DNA of 64,000 nucleotides from assembly GCA_964525495.1 (NCBI GenBank), contig CAZGHS010000001.1:62001-126000 (forward strand). Direction: 5' to 3'. Positions 54,769-62,951 of the stretch are shown here, piece after piece; position 1 is the first letter of the stretch; every line of letters starts with the position of its first letter. This DNA comes from CAZGHS01 sp964525495. Lineage in GTDB: Bacteria > Patescibacteriota > Microgenomatia > JALYQM01. A program made the translations under genes and the position numbers. The notes below the pieces were generated by a model, which was given only the letters and a program-made list of their open reading frames with translations, was not told where the DNA came from and searched no databases.

Positions 54769-55161
54769 ATGACACGTATCTCTTCTTTTCTCGCGCTCAT
54801 CCTCGCCGCAGCAATCCTTACCAGCAATCCGACACCAGTTTTGGCTGACGGAGATTTCTCCGGAACCGAATCGGTCACGTTTGTTGGAGCGGAGAACGTT
54901 GTGGTGAACTGTAAGAAAAGTAACTGGGCAAGGATAACTGTCACGTACAACTCCTTTCCCGGGGACAATCTTGTCATCTCTGCAAGCGATGCTCGACCAA
55001 GCGACAACGCGAACCGAACCTATTACTCCATCATCATCGATGAGGAGCATTCAGGGAAGGGTAGTCGCAGCGTCGATATTCAACTCACCGATGAGCCAAC
55101 CTACTTCTGGGCAACGCTCGGCAGCGCACAGGACATCAAGTCCCTACGATGCGCTAACTAG
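54769..55161 (+). CDS. Small secreted protein
   Basis: 130 residues from ATG 54769, chosen because GGAGG sits about 6 nt upstream; the frame opens at 54754 but would include that site. A cleavable signal peptide is clear (MTRISSFLALILAAAILTS, cleavage near VLA-DG). The mature part of about 100 residues looks beta-rich and has two cysteines (VVNCKK and the SLRCAN end) that could form a disulfide. No family recognised. The gene looks more G+C-rich than its neighbours. Confidence 0.72.
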   Translation: MTRISSFLALILAAAILTSNPTPVLADGDFSGTESVTFVGAENVVVNCKKSNWARITVTYNSFPGDNLVISASDARPSDNANRTYYSIIIDEEHSGKGSRSVDIQLTDEPTYFWATLGSAQDIKSLRCAN

Positions 55162-55170
55162 CTAACTCAG

Positions 55171-55290
55171 ACAATCAGAAAGCCAATGGCGAAACAGACC
55201 TTCGATACATAGAATATATTTAAACCTCTGCTTGCAGTGGTGGCGATATCCTATATGTATTTATTGTCTGGCCATTGTCTTTCTGATTGT
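55171..55290 (+). ncRNA. 120-nt rod-like hairpin after the secreted-protein gene
   Basis: ACAATCAGAAAG (55171-55182) pairs with CTTTCTGATTGT (55279-55290), and CAATGGC (55184-55190) pairs with GCCATTG (55271-55277). Inner CAGAC/GTCTG and ATACAT/ATGTAT extend the rod. It starts 9 nt after the stop and has no U-tract, so a plain intrinsic terminator does not explain it. Confidence 0.65.
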
Positions 55291-55368
55291 TATACAGTAA
55301 ACGATTCTGTATCTGACGAAGGCGAATTGAAGCCGAAACAATCAAGCTAAGTATGTTATATTCTCTCC

Positions 55369-55962
55369 ATGCATTACGAAGAATTAGCTGACACATTAGG
55401 TCTCGATCTCCACGGACGCATCAATTATCATGACGCACTTGAACGCACCACAATGCTCTTAGTCCAAGAAGCCCAACAAGGTACATGCCCTCATACTCTC
55501 CGTCGTGTCCTAGATCTTTTACCCGCGGCACATACTTTCCAGCAATTCGATCCTCTAGAGCGTCAAAGACTTCGATCAGTAAGTGTCACTGAAACTAAAG
55601 CAACTTTGCTTTACGATTCACTTCTTCGCCGAGTACATGTAGGAAAACTGACTAATCGGATTGAATTAAATCCCGATCAAACAGAGGTACTGAATGCAGT
55701 ATTTCAGTTTCCAGGTGAACCATTCTTTTCTGGAGACATAGCAGAAATTCTATACGGCACTACAAAAGGAAGATGTATGACGCTAGCGACCACACGAATC
55801 CAAGATCTAGCACAAACTATTGAAAAGCCTGATCAATTCTTCTTTATTACTGACATTGAATCATACCTATTTGGGGATCCAGATAATTTCTGGAAAAGTC
55901 GTATCACGATCCCCGACCGACGTCGAATTTACCAAACCAAACAAAAACCTATAGTAATTTGA
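55369..55962 (+). CDS. Hypothetical cytosolic protein, winged-helix-like
   Basis: 197 residues, not recognised. It is helical and without signal or membrane segments. A stretch near 105-150 (LNPDQTEVLNAVFQFPGEPF to TRIQDLAQTIE) resembles a winged helix by spacing of helices and charged turn, so DNA binding is possible. The start is leaderless: TG-T-TATATT, 6 nt, ATG. Confidence 0.6.
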   Translation: MHYEELADTLGLDLHGRINYHDALERTTMLLVQEAQQGTCPHTLRRVLDLLPAAHTFQQFDPLERQRLRSVSVTETKATLLYDSLLRRVHVGKLTNRIELNPDQTEVLNAVFQFPGEPFFSGDIAEILYGTTKGRCMTLATTRIQDLAQTIEKPDQFFFITDIESYLFGDPDNFWKSRITIPDRRRIYQTKQKPIVI

Positions 55963-56077
55963 TTTTAACCTCAAAGCATGCTCTAATAATAGAATATTGA
56001 GCGGAAACTAGTCTTACGAGTCTATACTTCACCTCAATTTTTTAATATCCTGTACGTTTACATCTTGTGGAATAACT

Positions 56078-56134
56078 CACTTAGCTACACTCAAAGCATC
56101 TCATAATATGGGGCATTTCGAGTGTTGCTAAGTG
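56078..56134 (+). promoter_or_regulatory. Hairpin ahead of the 72-residue gene
   Basis: CACTTAGC plus ACACTC (56078-56092) pairs with GAGTGT plus GCTAAGTG (56120-56134), 14 bp with one mismatch. Five Ts follow after 4 nt, so it could terminate transcription from 55369 or attenuate the gene at 56165. A possible -10 TATACT lies at 56023-56028, without a well-spaced -35. Confidence 0.55.
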
Positions 56135-56164
56135 CAACTTTTTAGAAAAAAAGGGGGGGCTATC

Positions 56165-56383
56165 ATGGAGGCAAGTTCAATAACTGTCGGACAAGAGCTA
56201 CGCTACAACGCGGGTTTTGGACCATGGAATGTCCAGGGAATTGTACGAGTAACCGAGGCCAAAGCCAACCATAGTGTTATCAAGGTCCAAATTATCAGTA
56301 TGTCAAAGGACCGCGGGGAAAAAGAATTTTATAAGCCAGGCAAGGTCATAGATGCGGTGGCGAGCGAACTCTTCCCCAAATAA
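56165..56383 (+). CDS. Small hypothetical protein behind an A7G7 tract
   Basis: 72 residues (starts MEASSITVGQEL), not recognised. Beta-rich by pattern, with VGQELRYNAGFGPWNVQG; perhaps an SH3-like or KOW-like barrel, which is only a guess. The ribosome site is a homopolymer tract AAAAAAAGGGGGGG (56146-56159) ending 5 nt before the ATG. Confidence 0.6.
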   Translation: MEASSITVGQELRYNAGFGPWNVQGIVRVTEAKANHSVIKVQIISMSKDRGEKEFYKPGKVIDAVASELFPK

Positions 56384-56408
56384 TCCACAAGATAACATCT
56401 TACAGGAC

Positions 56409-56509
56409 GGCACTAAGGAAAAAGTGTAAAGTGCATGAAGCAGCAGAGTTGTATTGCGAAAGCGATATACTTTGAGACTTTTATGTAACTACAACCACAC
56501 CTTAGTGCC
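56409..56509 (+). ncRNA. 101-nt rod-like hairpin after the 72-residue gene
   Basis: GGCACTAAGG (56409-56418) pairs with CCTTAGTGCC (56500-56509), followed by TTTT. Inside, AAAAGT/ACTTTT and AAAG/CTTT pair, and the tip is TATTGC-GAAA-GCGATA, a six-pair stem with a GNRA tetraloop. It starts 25 nt after the stop. It can serve as terminator but is far larger than needed. Confidence 0.6.
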
Positions 56510-56519
56510 TTTTCCGTAT

Positions 56520-57488
56520 TTACCCCAACAATCCACTAGCACCCTTTTCCAGCTCTTCGTTCACTCTCTGAATATTCCTCACCCCATATTCCTCAAGCCA
56601 TATCCGCAAACCATCTTCCCCACCAGTTCCAAACGCAGCAATTCCATCCTGCCATGTCGCCCGTCCACACAACACTCCGTTATATTTCACACCGCCTTCT
56701 CTCACCAATGCAAGAGATTCTAAAAACGAATCAATAGTCACACCAGCACTCAGATAAATAAACGGCAAATGTGTCGCTGTTGCAGTATTTTTAATATGTT
56801 GCAGTGCTTCAGCTCGAGTATACGCATACTCTTCACCAGCAACACTACTCCCTTGCACATATTTTATATTTATAGGTATCTCAACTTTCAAAACATCGAT
56901 ACCATATCGCGCATCAGAGAACTCTTTCATATACGCAGCAACAATTTCAGGCTTTCGCTTAGCAAATTCCAAGCTCTTCTCGTCCCCTATAGTGTCAGAA
57001 TATGACACCACTTCAAAAAAGAACGGCATCTCTTCCCGTTTACACTCCTCACCCACTCGTGCAACAAAATGCCGTTTCTGGTTATTAATCTCATCAGTAT
57101 CAAACGGATCATAATAAACCAGCAGCTTCACCGCATCAGCACCTTCTTCTCGAAGCTTAGCCACAGAGTATCCATCCAACAAATCTGGCAACCGACCTGC
57201 CATAGTCGCATCATATCCAGTTTTTTCGTACGCAAGCAACACACCAGCAGTTTCAGATTTCTTCTCCAAAGCAGGCAGACCATACTGTGAATCTAGCAAC
57301 ACAGCACTCGCATACGGAGTCAAAACCTCGACACACACAGATTTAAACAATGAAATCTCATCAGCAGTAGCCTCTCGTCCTAAAGACTTAGTCAAAGCCT
57401 TACCAAGAGAGCCGCGTTGGTCTATAGCCATTGCAGCCACAACACCATTATCATTTGTTAATTTTTGTAGTCGTTCTTTTTTTGTCAT
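56520..57488 (-). CDS. Tagatose-1,6-bisphosphate-aldolase-like (LacD family) enzyme
   Basis: 322 residues. The N-terminus has VVAAMAIDQRGSLGKAL, typical of LacD. A beta-barrel strand VKLLVYYDPFD and the Schiff-base lysine region DVLKVEIPIN follow, then LPFIYLSAGV. Family members cleave tagatose or fructose bisphosphates to triose phosphates. It ends the sugar-phosphate operon and probably serves as the class I aldolase. Confidence 0.85.
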   Translation of the reverse strand: MTKKERLQKLTNDNGVVAAMAIDQRGSLGKALTKSLGREATADEISLFKSVCVEVLTPYASAVLLDSQYGLPALEKKSETAGVLLAYEKTGYDATMAGRLPDLLDGYSVAKLREEGADAVKLLVYYDPFDTDEINNQKRHFVARVGEECKREEMPFFFEVVSYSDTIGDEKSLEFAKRKPEIVAAYMKEFSDARYGIDVLKVEIPINIKYVQGSSVAGEEYAYTRAEALQHIKNTATATHLPFIYLSAGVTIDSFLESLALVREGGVKYNGVLCGRATWQDGIAAFGTGGEDGLRIWLEEYGVRNIQRVNEELEKGASGLLG

Positions 57489-57500
57489 AAGTATATTGAA

Positions 57501-58163
57501 TTAAAGAATAAATGGTTTCTCATCGTCATTCACTACAAAACTATCATCCACAGGCTTATTCTGCAACTCTTCGTCAATCGCCCGCAGTTCACGCAACGCC
57601 TCCTGAGGTGAATCCACGATTGTAAACACATTCAGCTCTTCGTCGCGAATACGCATACTACGAGTGATAGCCGCAATAATGTCATACCATTGTTTGCCAC
57701 ACAAGATAAGTGGCTTATGATGGCCATAATATAAACGAGCCATAGCCCAGGCCATACCAAATTCTGACAAAGTCCCCGTTGCTCCGAGGAAAATCATGTA
57801 AACCTGGCCATATTCAAGCAATCGCAAAGTACGCTCTAAATAATTTTTAGTCACGATCTCTTCATCCATTACATTCGCAGTAGATTTACCTTCGAAATTG
57901 CTCGCATTCTTTGGATAAAAGGTCACTCCAATTGTTCGTCCTCCACCAGCTTTCGCACCAGAAGAAGCAGCGCCCATCACACCAGGTCCACCACCATCTA
58001 CTACAATATATTTATTCTCTGCAACCAATTTTGCAGTATCAAACGCAAACTTGTACTCTGGATCCTCTTTTGTCGAATCCGCGAATCCAAAAAACGCGAC
58101 CCGTTCGACCTTGCGATGCGGAAAAACTTTCTTAGTATCTAATTGAGCCAGTTGAATCGCCAT
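57501..58163 (-). CDS. LOG-like Rossmann protein (TIGR00725/YvdD-like)
   Basis: 220 residues. A nucleotide-binding segment VDGGGPGVMGAASSGAK and the later LGATGTLSEFGMAW, which corresponds to the PGGxGTxxE motif of LOG phosphoribohydrolases but with Leu-Gly-Ala in place of Pro-Gly-Gly. It might cleave nucleoside 5'-monophosphates, releasing ribose 5-phosphate, which would fit next to rpe and rpiB. AAAGGA before the ATG lies in the end of rpe. Confidence 0.8.
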   Translation of the reverse strand: MAIQLAQLDTKKVFPHRKVERVAFFGFADSTKEDPEYKFAFDTAKLVAENKYIVVDGGGPGVMGAASSGAKAGGGRTIGVTFYPKNASNFEGKSTANVMDEEIVTKNYLERTLRLLEYGQVYMIFLGATGTLSEFGMAWAMARLYYGHHKPLILCGKQWYDIIAAITRSMRIRDEELNVFTIVDSPQEALRELRAIDEELQNKPVDDSFVVNDDEKPFIL

Positions 58164-58165
58164 AT

Positions 58166-58795
58166 TTACATTCCTTTCAATAAGCTATATTTCTCTATAA
58201 CATTTTCATCAGATAAGTACGAAGTACTGATCAGATGAGTTGCACCCGCCTCGATGATAGCAGGTGCAGTCAGATTATCAACATGTCCATCAGCAGCGAT
58301 AGTTAAAGCAGGAAGCCACGAACGCACTTTACGAATTTGTGTTAATTGATCTTCCTTAAATGGCATACCGGAAAAACCTAAATTAATAGTCATAATCATT
58401 ATATGATCAAAACGACCGAGCAAATCATGATTCACAATATCTTGACCACGTTTAAAAACCAAACCAAACTCCATACCCAAAGCATGCACATGATTTTGCG
58501 CCTGCAATGCAGCTACATACGACCCACTCTCAATTGCATCCAAATGTACCAAGACGCGAGAAAACCCAGCCTGCTTACAAACATCAAAATATGAATAGGG
58601 ATCTTCTACCATCAAATGAGCTTCAAAAAAACCACCGGGCAAAAACCCAAGCTCTTCTACACTGACTGTAGTATTTTCGACATATTTGCCATCAGCAATA
58701 TCAATGTGAAATCCATCAACACTCTCTCCAAACAAGGAGATACGAGAAAAAACGTCATCGACGCTTTTAGTTAATATTCCGGGATAAACAATCAT
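58166..58795 (-). CDS. rpe: Ribulose-phosphate 3-epimerase
   Basis: 209 residues from ATG 58795, one base after the rpiB stop; a GTG at 58807 is the alternative. The barrel begins MIVYPGILTKSVDDVF. The metal site is in HIDIADGKYVENTTVS, matching DxMDGxFVPN with changes (Ala for Met), and the late phosphate loop is ADGHVDNLTAPAIIEAGA. It interconverts ribulose 5-phosphate and xylulose 5-phosphate. Confidence 0.88.
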   Translation of the reverse strand: MIVYPGILTKSVDDVFSRISLFGESVDGFHIDIADGKYVENTTVSVEELGFLPGGFFEAHLMVEDPYSYFDVCKQAGFSRVLVHLDAIESGSYVAALQAQNHVHALGMEFGLVFKRGQDIVNHDLLGRFDHIMIMTINLGFSGMPFKEDQLTQIRKVRSWLPALTIAADGHVDNLTAPAIIEAGATHLISTSYLSDENVIEKYSLLKGM

Positions 58796-58796
58796 A

Positions 58797-59264
58797 CTAG
58801 CGAACACCTAGCTCTTCGATTTTCAAAACTTTCTCAGTCATCTCGATCTTCTTCAACCGTTGCATATGTCTCGCCTCACCACTAAACGCAGTATCAAGCC
58901 AGACACGAACTATCTCAGTTAATTCAACGGGACTGTTAATATGAGCCCCAAGCACTAACACATTTGAATTGTTATGCTCACGAGATTTCTGAGCCATAAA
59001 TATCGAAGTACACAGAGCAGCTCGCACGCCTCGCACTTTATTTGCGGCAATTGCCATGCCAATTCCAGTATCACAAATAAGAATTCCTTGACCATAGCCT
59101 TTAGCAACACGTACAGCTACTCGTTGAGCATAGTCTACATAATCGTCGCCAGGAATCAAGACCTCAGCACCTAAATCTTCAAAAGGAATTTCAATTTGAT
59201 GAAGCATCTCTTTCACAAGATCTTTCGCTTCAAAACCTGCATGATCAGCACCGAGGAATAACAT
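58797..59264 (-). CDS. rpiB: Ribose-5-phosphate isomerase B
   Basis: 155 residues from ATG 59264 (MLFLGADHAGFEAK), the family N-terminus. The frame extends 74 codons further upstream, which is not family-like. GTGIGMAIAANKVRGVRAALC holds the active-site GTGxGM loop, and the catalytic Cys lies in LICDTGIGM. TG-C-TACAGT is 9 nt upstream. It is the first gene of the operon rpiB-rpe-LOG-aldolase. Confidence 0.95.
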   Translation of the reverse strand: MLFLGADHAGFEAKDLVKEMLHQIEIPFEDLGAEVLIPGDDYVDYAQRVAVRVAKGYGQGILICDTGIGMAIAANKVRGVRAALCTSIFMAQKSREHNNSNVLVLGAHINSPVELTEIVRVWLDTAFSGEARHMQRLKKIEMTEKVLKIEELGVR

Positions 59265-59331
59265 ACTATCACCACTGTAGCAAAATCTAATGCCAGTGAC
59301 AACATCAAGAGAATTCTCTAAACTAAGAGTA

Positions 59332-60636
59332 ATGCAAAAAATTATTCTCACCACTGTTCCTACGGGACTCGGCCATATTCGTGTCACCAAAGCTCTAGCG
59401 AAAGGTCTGCCTGCAAATATCAACCCGACCATACTCGGAGTCCAAGACGAAACTACAGCCATGCTGTATCGCATCATCAGTACCAATTTTTATCTACGTT
59501 GGTTACTCGAGTTCACTCAGACCAATCCGATTGTTGAAAAAACTTCGACAAATATTCTCAACTTCATCCAAACTTCAGATACAAAAAGTACTGAAATAAT
59601 GCTCAGAGAATTTATCGGTGAGGATCCAGAGACTAAAATAATAATCGTCTCCACCCACGCCTTTATTGCCCAAAAAATTCAAAAGATAATAAACAGCAAA
59701 GTGATTCCAAACCCCATATTTCACGCAGTCATCATCACGGATGACTCGCCACAACGTTTCTGGATGGTCGACGCAGATATTATCTTTGCTCCCAGTCACT
59801 TCACTAAAAATACTCTAGAAAAACTTTACAAAAAAGATAACCGCAAGGCGCCCCTCATCAAAGTAAACCCATATCCCATCAATCCAGAGTTCTGCGAAAA
59901 GATCAGACCAGAAGTGCTCTACAACAAAATCGAACAGTTGCATCCAGAAAATCCACAAAAAGCTCGCATCTGCATCCCTGTCAGTGGAGCAGCGGTCCAA
60001 TTGGATTATTACACCATCCTCATCGAAGAACTTCTCGCAGAAGATACCCGCAATCCGCACCGCGAGTTTACATTCTCAATAGTCACCAGAGAGGGAAACT
60101 ACACACAACCGTTTATCAGTCATTTCCGTGAAGAGCTTGAGGTTTCATTCCATATCGGTGCTAACGACGAACAAACGGTCGAACTCTACGACCAGCTCTA
60201 TCATCAACCAAACCCACCCGCGATCGAGATCACGAAACCATCAGAACAAGCGTTCAAAGCCCTCACTACTCCCGACACGGTCGGTGGACCGATACTGCTT
60301 CTTACCGACCCTGTCGGCCGACAAGAATACGATAATCTTAATTTCCTTGAGCGCCACAGTCTCATGCCTTCACCCCATGAACAATTAGAAATACTCGAAG
60401 CTTTCGCAACAGGCAACAAAGAAAAACTCGAAAATATGAGACAAATGGCACACACATGGCGCTGCTTACGCCTACCATCAGACCCCATCCAAGCATCACA
60501 ATTCATAATAAAATGTTTTAAGCACGGAATATTTATAGCCATGCAAGACTACAGAAGATACACCCACACCGACGAACTCGCACCCGACGGCGTCAAGCAG
60601 ATATGGGAGACTGTATTACTTTCAAAACCGCTGTAG
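59332..60636 (+). CDS. GT-B glycosyltransferase, MGDG-synthase/MurG-like
   Basis: 434 residues from ATG 59332, because TAAACT is 7 nt upstream; the frame opens at 59290 inside the promoter. N-terminus KIILTTVPTGLGHIRVTKAL has the glycine loop GLGHxRxxxAL of GT28-like enzymes. The donor domain begins near 222 (CIPVSGAAVQLDYY). Members glycosylate diacylglycerol or lipid II. It probably makes a membrane glycolipid. Confidence 0.7.
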   Translation: MQKIILTTVPTGLGHIRVTKALAKGLPANINPTILGVQDETTAMLYRIISTNFYLRWLLEFTQTNPIVEKTSTNILNFIQTSDTKSTEIMLREFIGEDPETKIIIVSTHAFIAQKIQKIINSKVIPNPIFHAVIITDDSPQRFWMVDADIIFAPSHFTKNTLEKLYKKDNRKAPLIKVNPYPINPEFCEKIRPEVLYNKIEQLHPENPQKARICIPVSGAAVQLDYYTILIEELLAEDTRNPHREFTFSIVTREGNYTQPFISHFREELEVSFHIGANDEQTVELYDQLYHQPNPPAIEITKPSEQAFKALTTPDTVGGPILLLTDPVGRQEYDNLNFLERHSLMPSPHEQLEILEAFATGNKEKLENMRQMAHTWRCLRLPSDPIQASQFIIKCFKHGIFIAMQDYRRYTHTDELAPDGVKQIWETVLLSKPL

Positions 60637-60688
60637 ATGATATTTTAAGAAAACATTTGCGATTAGGATGTTTTTAAAAAATATCATC
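60636..60688. terminator. Long hairpin between convergent genes
   Basis: GATGATATTTT (60636-60646) pairs with AAAATATCATC (60678-60688), and AAAACAT (60650-60656) pairs with ATGTTTT (60668-60674). The stem starts at the last base of the glycosyltransferase stop codon. It has no U-tract but sits between two convergent gene ends, like the repeat copies at 25.6 and 45.2 kb. Confidence 0.55.
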
Positions 60689-60706
60689 AAAGAAGGTTTT
60701 GGATAA

Positions 60707-61909
60707 TTATACTGTAAACTGTCCCTTCTCATAGATAACCTTCTCACTCCCATCAGGCAACACCGCTGTCACAGTCCTATCCTCGATCGAAAACACATCG
60801 GTATGCACAGCACTATCATTAAAGCCCATTTCATCCCACTTTTCCTTTGGGGTCGAAGCTACTTTACCCACATACGCATCTTTATACGCCATACCAAAAG
60901 CCACATGCGTATTCCCGTACTCTCCACCATAGTTCTCATCATACAAAGTCTGCCCCATGAACCGATCGATACGAGACATTCGTTTATCCGTCAAAGAAAA
61001 TTCACCAATCTTATTCGCGTTAACCACAGATATCATATCTTTCAGTAGTTGCTCATTCTCATACGCACTCGCCGAAACAACTTCTCCGTCTTTAAACGTC
61101 ACATCAATATCACTCACTTTATTCCCATATCTAAAAAGCGGTACATTAAATTTAATTCGTCCATTTGTCCCTCTCCAATCAGGTGAAGTAAACACTTCAA
61201 ACGAAGGGATATTTCGTCCACTTCCTCCCAACCACTGGCGCGTAGATCCAAGCTGCACCCACAAATCCACATTTTCAGACTTCACATGCACTTTCTCAAT
61301 CTTCATATCATTCAAAGTCTTCTTCAACCGCTCCTGCTCGTGAAATATCTCTTTCCATTTAGCTATCGGATCGTCCAAATCTAAGTAACAAGCTTTAATT
61401 ATCTGACTCCAATACTCCTCATGACTCATCCCTGCATCCTTCGCCTCAAGCTCAGTACCATAACTGGCCAAGGTCCACGTAAGTTTCCTTTCTCCTTCTT
61501 TCTCAAATCGCCAATCCTGATACGGTTTCATAGCTTTACTATGCGTCATTAATTTTTTACTATCCACGCCCTGCAGCTCATATTTATCCGCTTCTGACAA
61601 AATCCGCATTGTATGGTCAGCCTGATCCACGATCCCGCGATAATATTTATCTGCAAAAAAAGTTAATTGCTCCTCGCTTGCCAATTCATAAAACTCACGT
61701 GCACCTACATCATCAAAGTAATTCATAAATATAGCATGACCACCGGCTTCCAACACGGCTCGTCGCAAAAACCGCACCATAGCCTTTGCAGATTCAGGCA
61801 CTGCAATTACAACCACCTCACCTTTTTTAATTCCCTCTCCGCCACCCAGTGCGAACTTAATCAGCAAGTCAGAATACTTTTTCAAAACATCATCAGATGG
61901 AATATACAT
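60707..61909 (-). CDS. M29-family aminopeptidase (AmpS/PepS-like)
   Basis: 400 residues, the usual length. The N-terminal domain (YSDLLIKFALGGGEGIKKGEVV) is followed by the catalytic part with metal-binding residues in KIGEFSLTD, the block YGNTHVAFGMAY and the C-terminal HTDVFSIEDRTVTA. It removes N-terminal residues from peptides using a two-metal centre. Transcribed alone. Confidence 0.92.
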   Translation of the reverse strand: MYIPSDDVLKKYSDLLIKFALGGGEGIKKGEVVVIAVPESAKAMVRFLRRAVLEAGGHAIFMNYFDDVGAREFYELASEEQLTFFADKYYRGIVDQADHTMRILSEADKYELQGVDSKKLMTHSKAMKPYQDWRFEKEGERKLTWTLASYGTELEAKDAGMSHEEYWSQIIKACYLDLDDPIAKWKEIFHEQERLKKTLNDMKIEKVHVKSENVDLWVQLGSTRQWLGGSGRNIPSFEVFTSPDWRGTNGRIKFNVPLFRYGNKVSDIDVTFKDGEVVSASAYENEQLLKDMISVVNANKIGEFSLTDKRMSRIDRFMGQTLYDENYGGEYGNTHVAFGMAYKDAYVGKVASTPKEKWDEMGFNDSAVHTDVFSIEDRTVTAVLPDGSEKVIYEKGQFTV

Positions 61910-61970
61910 ACGCGGCCTCCAATCTCATTAATTTAAACTCATTGTACTATAGTATGGTAAAATGAATTCA

Positions 61971-62951
61971 ATGAGCAAAACAGAGCACCCTCTCAGCTGG
62001 CACGCAATAGCGCGCGTAGTTATAACAATATCCGCAATTTATCTCGCCTGGCAGCTTTACGGCACCTTACTAATGATATTCGTATCAATCATGCTCGCCG
62101 CCGCTTTCTATCCTATCGTTATGAAGCTAGCCGAGAAGCGGATTTCTATAACTCTTTCATCAATATTTGTAGTTCTTACGCTCATATTGCCGATCATAAT
62201 TATTCTCTTCACGATTCTTCCTGGAATCGTTCAGCAATTCCCAGAAATAGTTAGAACAGTCGACAGAGCAGTCAAAGAATCCACCGTCCTTCCACCAACC
62301 TTGCGCGATATTGACCTCACTCAATACGCACAAAATGCTGCAAGTTACGTAGTCCAATCAACATCAAAAATCACAAACTTCGTGGGAACGTTCTTTACGA
62401 TTATATTCTTAACCCTATATTTCCTAATCGACTCCAAACGTCTTAATGAACTCATCCTTTCCATAATTCCAGAGGGCAGTCGCACCAAAGCAGAAAAGCT
62501 CACGGAAGAGCTCACTAAAATTAACGGTCAATATATTCGAGGGAATCTTCTTATCTCACTAGTCTGCGGAATATCTATATTCATTGGACTATTACTTATC
62601 GGCGTCCCTTATGCTGCTCCACTCGCTCTCTTTGCCGCCCTTGTTGATATGCTTCCACTGATCGGCGCAATCATCGGTGCGATCCCAGCTATCATCATCG
62701 CGTTCGCAGTCAACCCCACAGCTGGAGTTCTGACACTCCTACTTTTCATCATCTATCAACAAATTGAAAACAATATTCTCTCACCTAATATCTATAACAA
62801 AGCTCTTAACCTCTCTCCAGCACTTAGCTTCATTGCCGTACTGATAGGTGGATCAATAGCAGGTATAGTCGGCGCATTTATAGCTCTTCCGATTGCAGCA
62901 AGCATTCCAACAATAGTTAAATATGTACAAAATTATGATGAGGTTAAGTAA
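61971..62951 (+). CDS. AI-2E/PerM-family permease
   Basis: 326 residues from ATG 61971. The first ATG at 61962 overlaps the -10 TG-G-TAAAAT, which is 7 nt from 61971. About eight hydrophobic segments and the conserved block LVDMLPLIGAIIGAIPAIIIA near residue 225 identify the family. Members export small molecules or exchange ions; the substrate is unknown. Its 3' end overlaps the TrhO-type gene by 19 bases. Confidence 0.88.
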   Translation: MSKTEHPLSWHAIARVVITISAIYLAWQLYGTLLMIFVSIMLAAAFYPIVMKLAEKRISITLSSIFVVLTLILPIIIILFTILPGIVQQFPEIVRTVDRAVKESTVLPPTLRDIDLTQYAQNAASYVVQSTSKITNFVGTFFTIIFLTLYFLIDSKRLNELILSIIPEGSRTKAEKLTEELTKINGQYIRGNLLISLVCGISIFIGLLLIGVPYAAPLALFAALVDMLPLIGAIIGAIPAIIIAFAVNPTAGVLTLLLFIIYQQIENNILSPNIYNKALNLSPALSFIAVLIGGSIAGIVGAFIALPIAASIPTIVKYVQNYDEVK

